Origin: Caldimicrobium sp. | GTDB lineage: Bacteria; Desulfobacterota; Thermodesulfobacteria; Thermodesulfobacteriales; Thermodesulfobacteriaceae | Reading direction: 5' to 3' | NCBI GenBank assembly: GCA_025060015.1 | Contig: JANXDB010000027.1 | Span: 1 to 35,082, forward strand | Length of the DNA: 35,082 bases | Shown: piece after piece, positions 27,482-34,789 of the stretch | Numbering within the stretch: the stretch's first letter is position 1 | Layout: the number at the start of each line of letters is the position of its first letter | Made by a program: the position numbers and the translations under genes | The notes under the pieces: generated by a model | What the model saw: only the letters and a program-made list of their open reading frames with translations | What the model was told of the DNA's origin: nothing | Database searches by the model: none

Positions 27482-27772
27482 CTAAAAGTTTGCGCGTATT
27501 GATAATCCTAACTGATAGTACTTCCAGCCAGTTGTGGTGCCACCAGCATAATTGCCACAATCAGCGTTTATTGTGGCCTCGAGATTGGTTAAGACCCTAT
27601 AGAAAAATGAACTAACTAGTCCAAATATCCGGGCAGTTTGATATTTGTTGTATCTCTCAAAACTTTGATATCCCACGTAAGGCTCAAAGAAAAACTTATA
27701 ATTCTCTCTGCCCTGAGAGACACTGATGAATAACTGTTTTGACCAAAAGGGATCGCTCCCTTTTTTAAGCAA
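27482..27772 (-). pseudogene. C-terminal fragment of an outer-membrane beta-barrel protein
   Basis: About 90 codons of alternating hydrophobic and polar residues with many aromatics (KFFFEPYVGYQSFERYNKY, GLVSSFFYRVLTNLEATI, TGWKYYQLGLSIRANF) ending in Phe, the usual final residue of a barrel recognised by BamA. There is no signal peptide or proper start: the frame opens at a TTG inside a hairpin (KKGSDPFWSK), and further upstream on this strand lies the IS remnant. I read it as the 3' end of a porin- or barrel-type gene whose 5' part was lost when the region was rearranged. The specific family is not recognised. Confidence 0.6.
27745..27766 (+). terminator. Hairpin with T-tail, terminator-like on the plus strand
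   Basis: AAAAGGGA, loop TCGC, TCCCTTTT then TT: an eight-base perfect stem followed by a T-run when read on the plus strand. No plus-strand gene ends here, so it may be a remnant or a stop for antisense transcription; it sits at the 5' break of the barrel fragment. Confidence 0.45.
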
Positions 27773-27874
27773 ATTAAAAGTTGGGATTAATACCTAAAAC
27801 ATAAATCACTAAAATGCCCTCTAAAGCTAAGGAGGATGGGGTGGTGGGGGGTGCATAAGTTTAAGGTCTTTTTA

Positions 27875-28187
27875 GCTTCTCACTAACCCTTTTTCCCATC
27901 AAAGACTTAAAAATGCTGCAAAGACTTGAAGCAATCAAAATATGCATCCCAAAGAAAAGAAGTCGCCTTTAGACTGAAGGTCATCGAATTTCACAACTTC
28001 TTTGGCAGAGAAGCCCCACTCGAAGCTTCTCTGGTATCTGTAAAGCTACTATCGAGCAGGAGTGGGAGGGACTTTTGGAGTAAGTTTAAGGCTTGGGAAT
28101 ATATCGCCTTTGGAGTGTATTTGTTATAAATTTTAACGAGAATAACCCTCAGTCTAATATCCTATGGACCCATCTATCCTCTTGAAA
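27875..28187 (+). mobile_element. Insertion sequence remnant, copy 2 (deeper deletion)
   Basis: Shares both ends with copy 1 at 731-1275 but in the opposite orientation, and is shorter (313 against about 545 bp). The HTH part is followed directly by the last part of the transposase: at 28090-28092 the sequence passes from AAGTTTAAGG to GGCTTGGGAAT, points that are about 230 bp apart in copy 1, with GGC common to both sides. Confidence 0.75.
27913..28130 (+). pseudogene. Decayed IS481-like transposase, copy 2
   Basis: ATG 27913 begins MLQRLEAIK like copy 1, but a one-base insertion soon shifts the frame; the neighbouring frame continues as SQRKEVAFRLKVIEFHN, then shifts again after FGRE. The DDE core is entirely missing. 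The remaining coding similarity ends near 28187. Same family as the copy at 711-1238. Confidence 0.78.
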
Positions 28188-28209
28188 AAATCTAAAGATA
28201 CATTATATT
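28182..28209 (+). promoter_or_regulatory. Promoter of the fur-feoA-feoB operon
   Basis: TTGAAA (28182-28187), 16 bases, TATATT (28204-28209). The -35 hexamer is the last conserved part of IS remnant copy 2 (copy 1 has TTGAAA at the same place). The transcription start is expected near 28216, inside the Fur box. Confidence 0.6.
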
Positions 28210-28223
28210 GAAACTTATTCTCA
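28209..28223 (+). promoter_or_regulatory. Putative Fur box
   Basis: TGAAACTTATTCTCA matches the 7-1-7 Fur consensus TGATAATnATTATCA at 11 of 14 positions. It directly abuts the -10 and covers the expected start site, so Fur bound to iron would block the operon, including its own gene. Confidence 0.6.
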
Positions 28224-28238
28224 ATATTAAAAATAAAA

Positions 28239-28673
28239 ATGGAACATTTAATAGAGAGTTTTAGACAGTTTATCAAGCAAAAGGGGTTGAAATATACCCC
28301 TGAGAGGGAGGAGATCCTAAGGGAAATCCTTGCGATTGAAGATCACTTTGACGTAGAAACTCTTTATCTCCTTCTTAAAGGGAAGAACAGCAAGATTTCC
28401 AAGGCCTCCATCTACAGAACCATTCCTTTATTAATAGAGGTAGGCTATATACAAGAGGTATACAAACAGGGAGGACATTCTCATTATGAGGTAACTCTAT
28501 ATAAACAGCCGCATCTTCACTTTATTTGTATGAAGTGTGGGCAAGTTAGGGAAGCCCTTGATCACCGACTTAATGATTTAATCAAAGAGTTTGAAGCAAA
28601 GAGCGGTTATAAGTTTTTAACCTATCACTTAGAGATCTTTGGGCTCTGTCCTTATTGCAGAGAGGTTAAGTAG
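28239..28673 (+). CDS. fur: Ferric uptake regulator family protein (Fur)
   Basis: Metal-dependent repressor, 144 residues. N-terminal winged helix with KYTPEREEILREIL and KASIYRTIPLLIEVG (recognition helix), then a dimerisation domain with the His-rich PHLHFICMKCG and two structural-zinc pairs C97-x2-C100 and C137-x2-C140. The position upstream of feoA-feoB and the Fur box in its own promoter favour an iron sensor over PerR or Zur, which cannot be excluded by sequence alone. ATG 28239 lacks a clear Shine-Dalgarno. feoA starts 3 bases after its stop. Confidence 0.9.
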   Translation: MEHLIESFRQFIKQKGLKYTPEREEILREILAIEDHFDVETLYLLLKGKNSKISKASIYRTIPLLIEVGYIQEVYKQGGHSHYEVTLYKQPHLHFICMKCGQVREALDHRLNDLIKEFEAKSGYKFLTYHLEIFGLCPYCREVK

Positions 28674-28676
28674 GAA

Positions 28677-29036
28677 ATGACCCTTAAAGAGGCACTTTGT
28701 GGAGATGTGGTGATTATCAGATCTTATATAGCAGAAGATGATATTTTGAAAAAGATCTCTGCTATGGGTTTGAGAAAGGGGAGTCAATTTGAGGTAGCCC
28801 GTAGATGTGGGAGAAACCTCCTTCTTAGGAATAATTCAACCTGTCTCATCATAAGTGACGAAATTGCAGAAAAAATTGAAGTAGAGCTCAAAGGAAGACC
28901 AGAAGCTCCCTACGAAGATGTAACATGCACAATAGAATCTCCTCCTTGTCAAACTGCAGAGGGATCACTTCAAAAAGGGGCTAACAGGCGCTGGAAATGG
29001 CTTGAAAAACTCTGTCCCCTATTTAGACGAAAGTGA
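28677..29036 (+). CDS. feoA: FeoA family protein with a C-terminal extension
   Basis: Small SH3-like protein that assists FeoB in ferrous iron import. The first ~75 residues are FeoA-like: LKEALCGDVVIIRSYIAEDD, KKISAMGLRKGSQFEVARR, LLRNNSTCLIISDEIAEKI. Unlike the usual ~75-85 residue protein it has about 40 more residues with three cysteines (VTCTIESPPC and, near the end, KLC) and a basic tail (PLFRRK). Its stop overlaps the feoB GTG (GTGA, 29033-29036). The extension may be a metal-binding or FeoC-like part, which is only a guess. Confidence 0.88.
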   Translation: MTLKEALCGDVVIIRSYIAEDDILKKISAMGLRKGSQFEVARRCGRNLLLRNNSTCLIISDEIAEKIEVELKGRPEAPYEDVTCTIESPPCQTAEGSLQKGANRRWKWLEKLCPLFRRK

Positions 29037-30970
29037 TCTCTATGCCAATCTTAAGAGTCCCCTTGGTTGGGAATCCTAACGTAGGTAAAACTAGCATCCT
29101 CAATCATCTTGCAGGAACCAACCTCAAGATTGGTAATTGGCCTGGTGTAACGGTAGAAAAAAGAGAGGGTAAAACCTTCTTTCAGGACTATGAAATAGAA
29201 TTCATTGATCTTCCTGGTATTTACACCCTGGAGAGAGCGACCTCCGAAGACGAGGCTATCACCATAGAATTTCTCCGTAAGGAAAACTATGATGCCATCC
29301 TTCATGTGATTGAAAGTCCAAGGTTGGAGAGAGATCTATATCTTACCACCCAGCTCTTTGAATTGAAAAAGCCTATCCTTATTGCTCTAAATATGAGCGA
29401 TGAGGCCCAGGCCTTGGGAATAAATATTGACGAAAAGCACTTCTCCGAGTTATTCAACATAAGGGTACTTAAGACTATTGGGAGAACAGGAGAGGGCGTC
29501 AAGGCTCTGCTCCCTGCCATTATAGAAACCGTCGAAGAGAAGAGAATTCCACGATACGAAATATTAAGCTTAAGTCAATTATCAGAAAACCCAGAGGAAA
29601 AAAGACTTGCCCTGGTTAAAGGCATTATGGCTGAGGTCACAAGGAAGGACTTTCTGCCCAAAAAAACCCTAACAGAGGTCTTAGACCGATTCTTACTCCA
29701 CCCCTTTCTTGGTTTCATCTTTCTAACGCTCATTCTCTACCTAACCTTTAAACTGGTCTTCGATCTCTCTTCTCCCTTAGTAGATTTCATCGACGGTTTT
29801 GTGCAGGATTTCCTTTCTCCAGGGCTTCAATATCTACTAACCACCTGGGGAGCTCCTTCAATGTTCACTCGATTCCTCAGTGAAGCGGTTTTCGGAGGTC
29901 TTGGAATAGTTTTATCCTTTTTGCCCCTCATCTTTGTCATCTATTTCTTGCTTACCTTTCTTGAAACCTCGGGATATTTGCCCAGAGTAGCTTTTCTAAT
30001 GGATCGTTTTACACATAAGGTAGGGCTACATGGCCAAAGCGTTATCCCTCTAATGTTAAGCTTTGGTTGTAATGTCCCTGCAATACTATCCACCAGAACA
30101 CTTCAGGATAGATCTGATAGATTGCTCATTATGTCAATGATCCCCTTCATGCCCTGTTCTGCAAGGTTAGTGGTTTTTAGCTTTTTTGCACTTATCTTCT
30201 TTGAAAGACCGGTGCTTCTGATCTTGTCTCTTTACTTACTTGGAATTATTACCGCCTTTTTATCAAGTATACTTCTTCGACACACCTTTCTCAAAAAGAC
30301 CCTTTCACATTTTGTCATGGATCTTCCTCCCTATCGTCTTCCTCACATTAAGGTTCTTTGGAACATAACCTTTTCACATGTTAGAAACTTTTTGATTAGG
30401 GCTGGAACTGTCATCTTTGCCATATCAGTGGTGCTATGGCTTTTACTGAACCTTCCCCCTGGAGTTGAGGATGTGGAGGAAAGTATAGCTGGTAAGGTTG
30501 GAAAAACCTTAGCCCCGATATTCGAACCACTTGGTCTTGGGGACTGGAGGATTACCACCTCCCTTATACCGGCATTTCTTGCCCGTGAGGCCATCATCAG
30601 TAATCTTGCCGTCATCTTTAAAACTGAAGAAAAGGAGGAAAAGGCCTTTGACTTTGGAGAGGCCTTCAAAGAACAGGTTGAGAGGCTTGGTCTTGCGATT
30701 AAAGAGGCTCTCTTCTCTCTCTTTATGCTTTATCCAAAGGCCTTTGAGGTTGAGGATCAGACAGGGGGCTTGCAAGGGGAGATCAAGCGGTTTTTCTCTT
30801 CAGCATCAACCCTTTCCTTTCTGGTTTTCATACTAATCTACAACTCCTGTGTAGCAGCAGTGGTTACCATGTGGAAAGAGGGATCTCGATCTTTTGCCCT
30901 CCTCTTCTTGGTCTATAGTTTTATTTTAGCTTGGCTTCTCTCTTTTGTAGTTTTTAGGCTTGTCTCCTAA
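29033..30970 (+). CDS. feoB: Ferrous iron transporter FeoB
   Basis: Inner-membrane Fe2+ importer with an N-terminal GTPase. 645 residues from GTG 29033 (ATG 29042 is an alternative). G motifs: G1 GNPNVGKTS (13-21), G2 Thr in GNWPGVTVE, G3 DLPG (59-62), G4 NMSD (120-123). The membrane part has Gate motifs GCNVPAILSTR and YNSCVAAVVTMWKEG, with about eight helices. The size is at the short end of the family. The gene is coupled to feoA through GTGA and is followed 3 bases later by the metallophosphoesterase. Confidence 0.96.
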   Translation: MISMPILRVPLVGNPNVGKTSILNHLAGTNLKIGNWPGVTVEKREGKTFFQDYEIEFIDLPGIYTLERATSEDEAITIEFLRKENYDAILHVIESPRLERDLYLTTQLFELKKPILIALNMSDEAQALGINIDEKHFSELFNIRVLKTIGRTGEGVKALLPAIIETVEEKRIPRYEILSLSQLSENPEEKRLALVKGIMAEVTRKDFLPKKTLTEVLDRFLLHPFLGFIFLTLILYLTFKLVFDLSSPLVDFIDGFVQDFLSPGLQYLLTTWGAPSMFTRFLSEAVFGGLGIVLSFLPLIFVIYFLLTFLETSGYLPRVAFLMDRFTHKVGLHGQSVIPLMLSFGCNVPAILSTRTLQDRSDRLLIMSMIPFMPCSARLVVFSFFALIFFERPVLLILSLYLLGIITAFLSSILLRHTFLKKTLSHFVMDLPPYRLPHIKVLWNITFSHVRNFLIRAGTVIFAISVVLWLLLNLPPGVEDVEESIAGKVGKTLAPIFEPLGLGDWRITTSLIPAFLAREAIISNLAVIFKTEEKEEKAFDFGEAFKEQVERLGLAIKEALFSLFMLYPKAFEVEDQTGGLQGEIKRFFSSASTLSFLVFILIYNSCVAAVVTMWKEGSRSFALLFLVYSFILAWLLSFVVFRLVS

Positions 30971-30973
30971 ACC

Positions 30974-32071
30974 ATGAAGCCACCATTTGTCTTTATTTCT
31001 ATTTTTTTCTTCCTATATTTCCTACTTCATCTCTACCTTTACCATAGACTAAAAAAGAGAAATCCCTATATCCTTGTACTTCTGCTCTTAGCCTTTTTTT
31101 CACCTCTCTTCATGAGACTTTCAGATAGTTATTTTCCTCCTCTTTTTGCATATATCATCAGCTTTGCCTCCCTCTTTTGGATGGGTTTCATGCTTTACTT
31201 TATCCTCATAGACCTTTTACTAAGAGTTTTCCTAAAAAAGGCCCTCTATTCTGTAATCTTGTCCCTGGGACTATCCATATATAGTTATACAGAAACCCTC
31301 CGCCCAGAGCTAATCCATGTTATCCTGTATTCCCCAAAGATCCCCAAAGATTTAAGCCTGAGAATTCTTCATTTTAGTGATGTTCATCTTGGACCTGTTA
31401 TGGGTATGGACAAAGTTCGCCTAATTGAAGAAACCGTGAAGAGATATAAGCCAGATCTCATTATCTCTACTGGAGACTTTGTCGATGGTAATATGAAAAA
31501 CAAGGCTCACTTAAAGGAGGCCCTGCTAAAACTACCAGCTCCCTTGGGAAAATATGCTGTCCTTGGAAATCATGAATACTACAGAGGAATAGATCACTCT
31601 CTAAAATTTACAAGAGATGCTGGCTTTACCGTTCTTAGAGATGAAGTTTCAGAGGTTTTACCCTTCTTGGTTATCGTTGGTTTAGATGATGACGATTGTA
31701 GGTATTTTAAGGCCTGTGAGCAGGAGGGCAAAAAAGAAGAGATTTTTAGGGCTATCCACCGGGATAAGTTTATCATTCTTTTAAAACACAAGCCAAGACT
31801 TGATACCAAGATTATAGGATCCTTTGACTTAATGCTTTCGGGGCACACACATGGAGGGCTTTACTTTCCACTTGGAAAGTGGTTGCTTAAAAGATTCTTT
31901 GGCTTTGAGTATCCAGGATGGCATGCTCTGAATCCCCATGGGTATCTATTTGTAAGCAAAGGATTAGGAACCGGAGGCCCACCCATGCGTTTCCTCACAC
32001 CACCTGATTTAGCAATTATTGAACTTAAGGGTGGGCAAGGGGCTTTTCACCTATACCAGCAATACCTTTAA
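30974..32071 (+). CDS. Membrane-anchored calcineurin-like metallophosphoesterase (YkuE-like)
   Basis: 365 residues. About four hydrophobic helices (6-24, 31-48, 57-83, 90-107) precede a phosphoesterase domain with the dinuclear-metal motifs D136-x-H138 (HFSDVHLG), GD at 167-168 (STGDFVDG), GNHE (198-201), a later LLKHKP histidine and SGHTHGG. Family members hydrolyse phosphodiesters or lipid pyrophosphates such as UDP-diacylglucosamine (LpxH/LpxG), but the substrate here is unknown. It starts 3 bases after feoB and probably shares its transcript, so it may be iron-controlled (inference). Its last 47 bases overlap the 3' end of lptD on the other strand. Confidence 0.87.
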   Translation: MKPPFVFISIFFFLYFLLHLYLYHRLKKRNPYILVLLLLAFFSPLFMRLSDSYFPPLFAYIISFASLFWMGFMLYFILIDLLLRVFLKKALYSVILSLGLSIYSYTETLRPELIHVILYSPKIPKDLSLRILHFSDVHLGPVMGMDKVRLIEETVKRYKPDLIISTGDFVDGNMKNKAHLKEALLKLPAPLGKYAVLGNHEYYRGIDHSLKFTRDAGFTVLRDEVSEVLPFLVIVGLDDDDCRYFKACEQEGKKEEIFRAIHRDKFIILLKHKPRLDTKIIGSFDLMLSGHTHGGLYFPLGKWLLKRFFGFEYPGWHALNPHGYLFVSKGLGTGGPPMRFLTPPDLAIIELKGGQGAFHLYQQYL

Positions 32072-34190
32072 GATTGACTCTAAAATAAAATTTCGTATCC
32101 CTTGGGGTCACTGACATGCCTAATCCAAAGAGATAACAATCATGAAGATAGAGAGCTTCAAGTTTTTGTTCTGAGGTCTCGTCTTTGATCAGATTTCTCG
32201 AGATATAGTAGCGCAAGCCAAAGTTCTGTGCAAATAAATGGGCAAAAGACAGGGTAAGCTGGCGTGTCTTCCAAGCCTCATCTTCTTGATAGGTCAGATC
32301 AATCTGGTCAACAGGGGTCTCTCTGAGGCCTAAATTCAAAGTGTGTTTCTTGAAACCATAACCGTAAAAATTATAGGTGGTATCATAACGAAGCATAAAT
32401 CTTCCCCTCCACTGGGATAGGACCTGAAGGTAGAGATCAGATAGGGCTCTTTCTTCAGGTTTGGTGGTAAGGGGTGATCTTTCCGCTTTGGATAGATCAT
32501 ATTGCTGAAAAGCTCTGATAACGAGAAAGTTCTTTTGCGTTGGTAGGTGAAAAAACTGCCAAAGCCCGTATTCAAAGGTTTTGGCCTTCTCGATTTGATA
32601 ATCTTCATAAATAAATAGGGGTTTATTTTCTCTTTTAGGCGAAATCTCTCGATAGAAGAAACCAAAATATGGTTTTACTACATGTTGAACCCTTCTCTCA
32701 AGAGGGTAGTCCCCCAGCTTATAGGTTTTGTATAGAAGGGTATATGTATCAAGAGATACCTCCAGGAGATTTTGATTAACACTTCTTGTTAAATTTCCCG
32801 GATCTTCAAGATAATAGGAAAAGTTTTTATAATTGAACTTGGCCTCACTTTTCAAAATTGAAAAGCTAAAGGGATAACTCAGCTCAAGATTCAATCCTAT
32901 TCTGCTACCATAATAATTCTCTCTTCGGTGAAAGTAATTGTAATCAAGAACTATTGCTGGTAAGATTTCTCTGAAACTGAAGGGCAACAAACTTAAGTGA
33001 AAACTGGCCAAGGGTTGCAGAATCTCTTTTTTATTTCCAGAGCCTTCATAGTCCAGATAAGCTCCCTGAATTTTCGTATAGACACTATTTTTGTAATATT
33101 GAAGCCAAAGCGTGGTTGGTCGGAAATCCTGGCTTTTGTCTTCTAAATCCCGGTTAAACCTCTCTAAATAGAGTTTTTTAGTATTATCAAAGGATCCCTC
33201 TCCCAAATTGAACTCCTCTAAAAAGCCCTTATCTGATAGGAAGTCTGTGTCAAAATGTAGGTCCCAATTTTTATTGGTAACGATATCCACTTTCCCGGTA
33301 ACCCAGTATCTATTTTTGGGGACCTCTCGTTGGATTGTTTCTGATAGTAAGTATCTCCCTCTCTTGACATCGTTGAGATATCGCACTCTAAAGAGCCCTT
33401 TGGTATCTCGAGTCAGTGCAAATTGATTCTCGAAATCCCAAAGGAGACCTCTTTTAGTGGTATACATAGGAGACAAGGTAAAATCTATTTGGTCTGTTAG
33501 AGGAATGAAATAGGGAATCTGGAGGCCAAGGCCTATACGATTACCCTGAGTTATGTTTGGAAGCAAGAAGCCTCTTTTTCTGGGCTCAAAGATAGGTAAG
33601 CCCATCTTTGGTAGATAAACCTTTTGAGGAAGATAAAGTAGTGGTAACCCCTTGGCTCTAAAGTAGGTAGCCTTTGCAGCGGATACTCCCTCTGGGGTAA
33701 GAAGGAAATCCTTGACCTCTACGCTCCAAGGGGGGAACTCTTCCAGCTCACAATCAAACTGGCAGGTAGTGATAATGGCTCTTTTGGCAGTGTATTCATT
33801 TAAGGCGTTTTTCTTGAAATCCCAGGCTTTCACTCTAAAACCTTCTTTCTTAAAATATAAAAAGGTCTTGTGGCTTGTGATTTCATTATTTCTTAAATCG
33901 AAAAAAGCATGATCTCCCAAAATGGTGGCATTCTGAGCAAAATCAAAGAGCTTAAAGTTAAATAACTCCAGGAAATCCGTATCTCTTAAATACAAGGCCC
34001 TTTCGGCATAAAGCATATAATTTTCCCGTTCAACAACCACATCTCCTTCCGCAAGGATCTTCAAACCCTCCTGAAGGACTTCTATTCTGTAAGCTGTAAG
34101 CTCTATGGATTTGTTCTTTGGGAGAGCATAAAGAGATGGAGCTTTAGAAAGTAAGAATATGAAGAGAAAAAAAAGAAGCCTCTTCCTCAA
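32025..34190 (-). CDS. lptD: LPS-assembly protein LptD
   Basis: Outer-membrane translocon placing lipopolysaccharide in the outer leaflet. TTG 34190 (AGGG a few bases before) gives 721 residues with signal MRKRLLFFLFIFLLSKAPSL and cleavage likely after A22. Residues about 28-135 form an OstA/LptA-like jellyroll (ILAEGDVVVE, LYAERALYLRD, TKRAIITT region), with C143 and C147 in TTCQFDC, then a long beta-barrel rich in Tyr, Phe and Arg, and one more Cys near residue 690. The C-terminus continues beyond the usual terminal strand as GIGEKPLAHP; this tail overlaps the convergent phosphoesterase gene. It lies 27 bases after the ferritin-like gene. Confidence 0.92.
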   Translation of the reverse strand: MRKRLLFFLFIFLLSKAPSLYALPKNKSIELTAYRIEVLQEGLKILAEGDVVVERENYMLYAERALYLRDTDFLELFNFKLFDFAQNATILGDHAFFDLRNNEITSHKTFLYFKKEGFRVKAWDFKKNALNEYTAKRAIITTCQFDCELEEFPPWSVEVKDFLLTPEGVSAAKATYFRAKGLPLLYLPQKVYLPKMGLPIFEPRKRGFLLPNITQGNRIGLGLQIPYFIPLTDQIDFTLSPMYTTKRGLLWDFENQFALTRDTKGLFRVRYLNDVKRGRYLLSETIQREVPKNRYWVTGKVDIVTNKNWDLHFDTDFLSDKGFLEEFNLGEGSFDNTKKLYLERFNRDLEDKSQDFRPTTLWLQYYKNSVYTKIQGAYLDYEGSGNKKEILQPLASFHLSLLPFSFREILPAIVLDYNYFHRRENYYGSRIGLNLELSYPFSFSILKSEAKFNYKNFSYYLEDPGNLTRSVNQNLLEVSLDTYTLLYKTYKLGDYPLERRVQHVVKPYFGFFYREISPKRENKPLFIYEDYQIEKAKTFEYGLWQFFHLPTQKNFLVIRAFQQYDLSKAERSPLTTKPEERALSDLYLQVLSQWRGRFMLRYDTTYNFYGYGFKKHTLNLGLRETPVDQIDLTYQEDEAWKTRQLTLSFAHLFAQNFGLRYYISRNLIKDETSEQKLEALYLHDCYLFGLGMSVTPRDTKFYFRVNLKGIAGIGEKPLAHP

Positions 34191-34217
34191 AATAGACCCT
34201 ATAGATGGCTCGAACTA

Positions 34218-34514
34218 TTAACTCTCTTCTTCCTCTTCGAGGATCTCTTCGACCTCCGCACGGCCCTCTTCTAATTCCTCTACCTGTTCCTCGTCTTTCT
34301 TGAGGAGTAAAGCCATGAATTCACCCACGTGGGTCTTCTCTTCTCTTGCCACATCAAGAAGAATTGCCCTTAAGGCCTCATCCTCCGTGAGAGAGGCTAG
34401 CTGTTCATAAAGGTTTATAGCATCAAGCTCCGCTATAATGGCTATTCTTAAAATCTGTCGATCAAGATCCTCTTCTTCAATTCTATCTAAGTCAAAAGGT
34501 ATTTTAGAGAGCAT
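34218..34514 (-). CDS. Encapsulated-ferritin-like (EncFtn/FLP) protein
   Basis: 98-residue helical protein closely resembling ferritin-like proteins loaded in encapsulin shells and the N-terminal FLP part of fused archaeal encapsulins: LRIAIIAELDAINLYEQLAS, LLDVAREEKTHVGEFMALLL. Putative ferroxidase residues E29, E59 and H62 keep the spacing E-x29-E-x2-H seen in EncFtn (E32, E62, H65 in Rhodospirillum rubrum numbering, from memory). The C-terminal third is very acidic (EEQVEELEEGRAEVEEILEE) and lacks an obvious cargo peptide. Start ATG follows GGAGGT; a promoter is visible at 34542-34570. lptD follows. No encapsulin gene is in the window. A general di-iron ferritin-like role is the safe call. 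Confidence 0.85.
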   Translation of the reverse strand: MLSKIPFDLDRIEEEDLDRQILRIAIIAELDAINLYEQLASLTEDEALRAILLDVAREEKTHVGEFMALLLKKDEEQVEELEEGRAEVEEILEEEEES

Positions 34515-34541
34515 GGGAAACCTCCTTCAAGTTTTTTTATA

Positions 34542-34570
34542 ATTATAACTTAAAAAACACTATCAGGCAA
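34542..34570 (-). promoter_or_regulatory. Promoter of the ferritin-like gene (and perhaps lptD)
   Basis: Minus strand TTGCCT (34570-34565), 17-base spacer, TATAAT (34547-34542). The -10 is part of a 12-base palindrome TTATAATTATAA, which could be an operator but may be no more than AT-rich sequence. Confidence 0.62.
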
Positions 34571-34747
34571 AATATTTTTGGTTAATGCTCAGGAGCATAA
34601 AAGGCAGCTCTAGTTTACTGTTAAGCTAGGACTCCATAAGCATGATGTTTTGGCCTGTCATTGTCATTATCAAACATTTAAAAGCCATTCAATTAGCAGT
34701 CTTGTGTTTATTAAGAACTTTAATACTTAGCTAATAAACAATAACTC

Positions 34748-34775
34748 TTGACATGAGGAATTTTTATTATAAGAT
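34748..34775 (+). promoter_or_regulatory. Promoter of cas6
   Basis: Perfect TTGACA (34748-34753), 16 bases, then TAAGAT (34770-34775); an overlapping TATAAG gives a 14-base spacer. The ATG is only 14 bases beyond the -10, which leaves a leader of a few bases with no Shine-Dalgarno. Confidence 0.55.
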
Positions 34776-34789
34776 TTGATTTGTTTTAT

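Larger units (their letters stand above)
34515..34789. other. Divergent intergenic region between ferritin-like gene and cas6
   Basis: Holds the promoters of both genes. One perfect inverted repeat ATGCTCAGGAGCAT (34585-34598) is present, of unknown role. I looked for CRISPR repeats here and saw none. Confidence 0.5.

Noticed and set aside
34536-34550. Fur box in the ferritin-like promoter
   Set aside because: The TTATAATTATAA palindrome covers the -10 but does not follow the TGAtAAT/ATTaTCA pattern; AT-richness alone could produce it.
34515-34789. CRISPR array next to cas6
   Set aside because: No repeated 25-40 base unit is visible in the window; the array, if present, must lie beyond base 35082.
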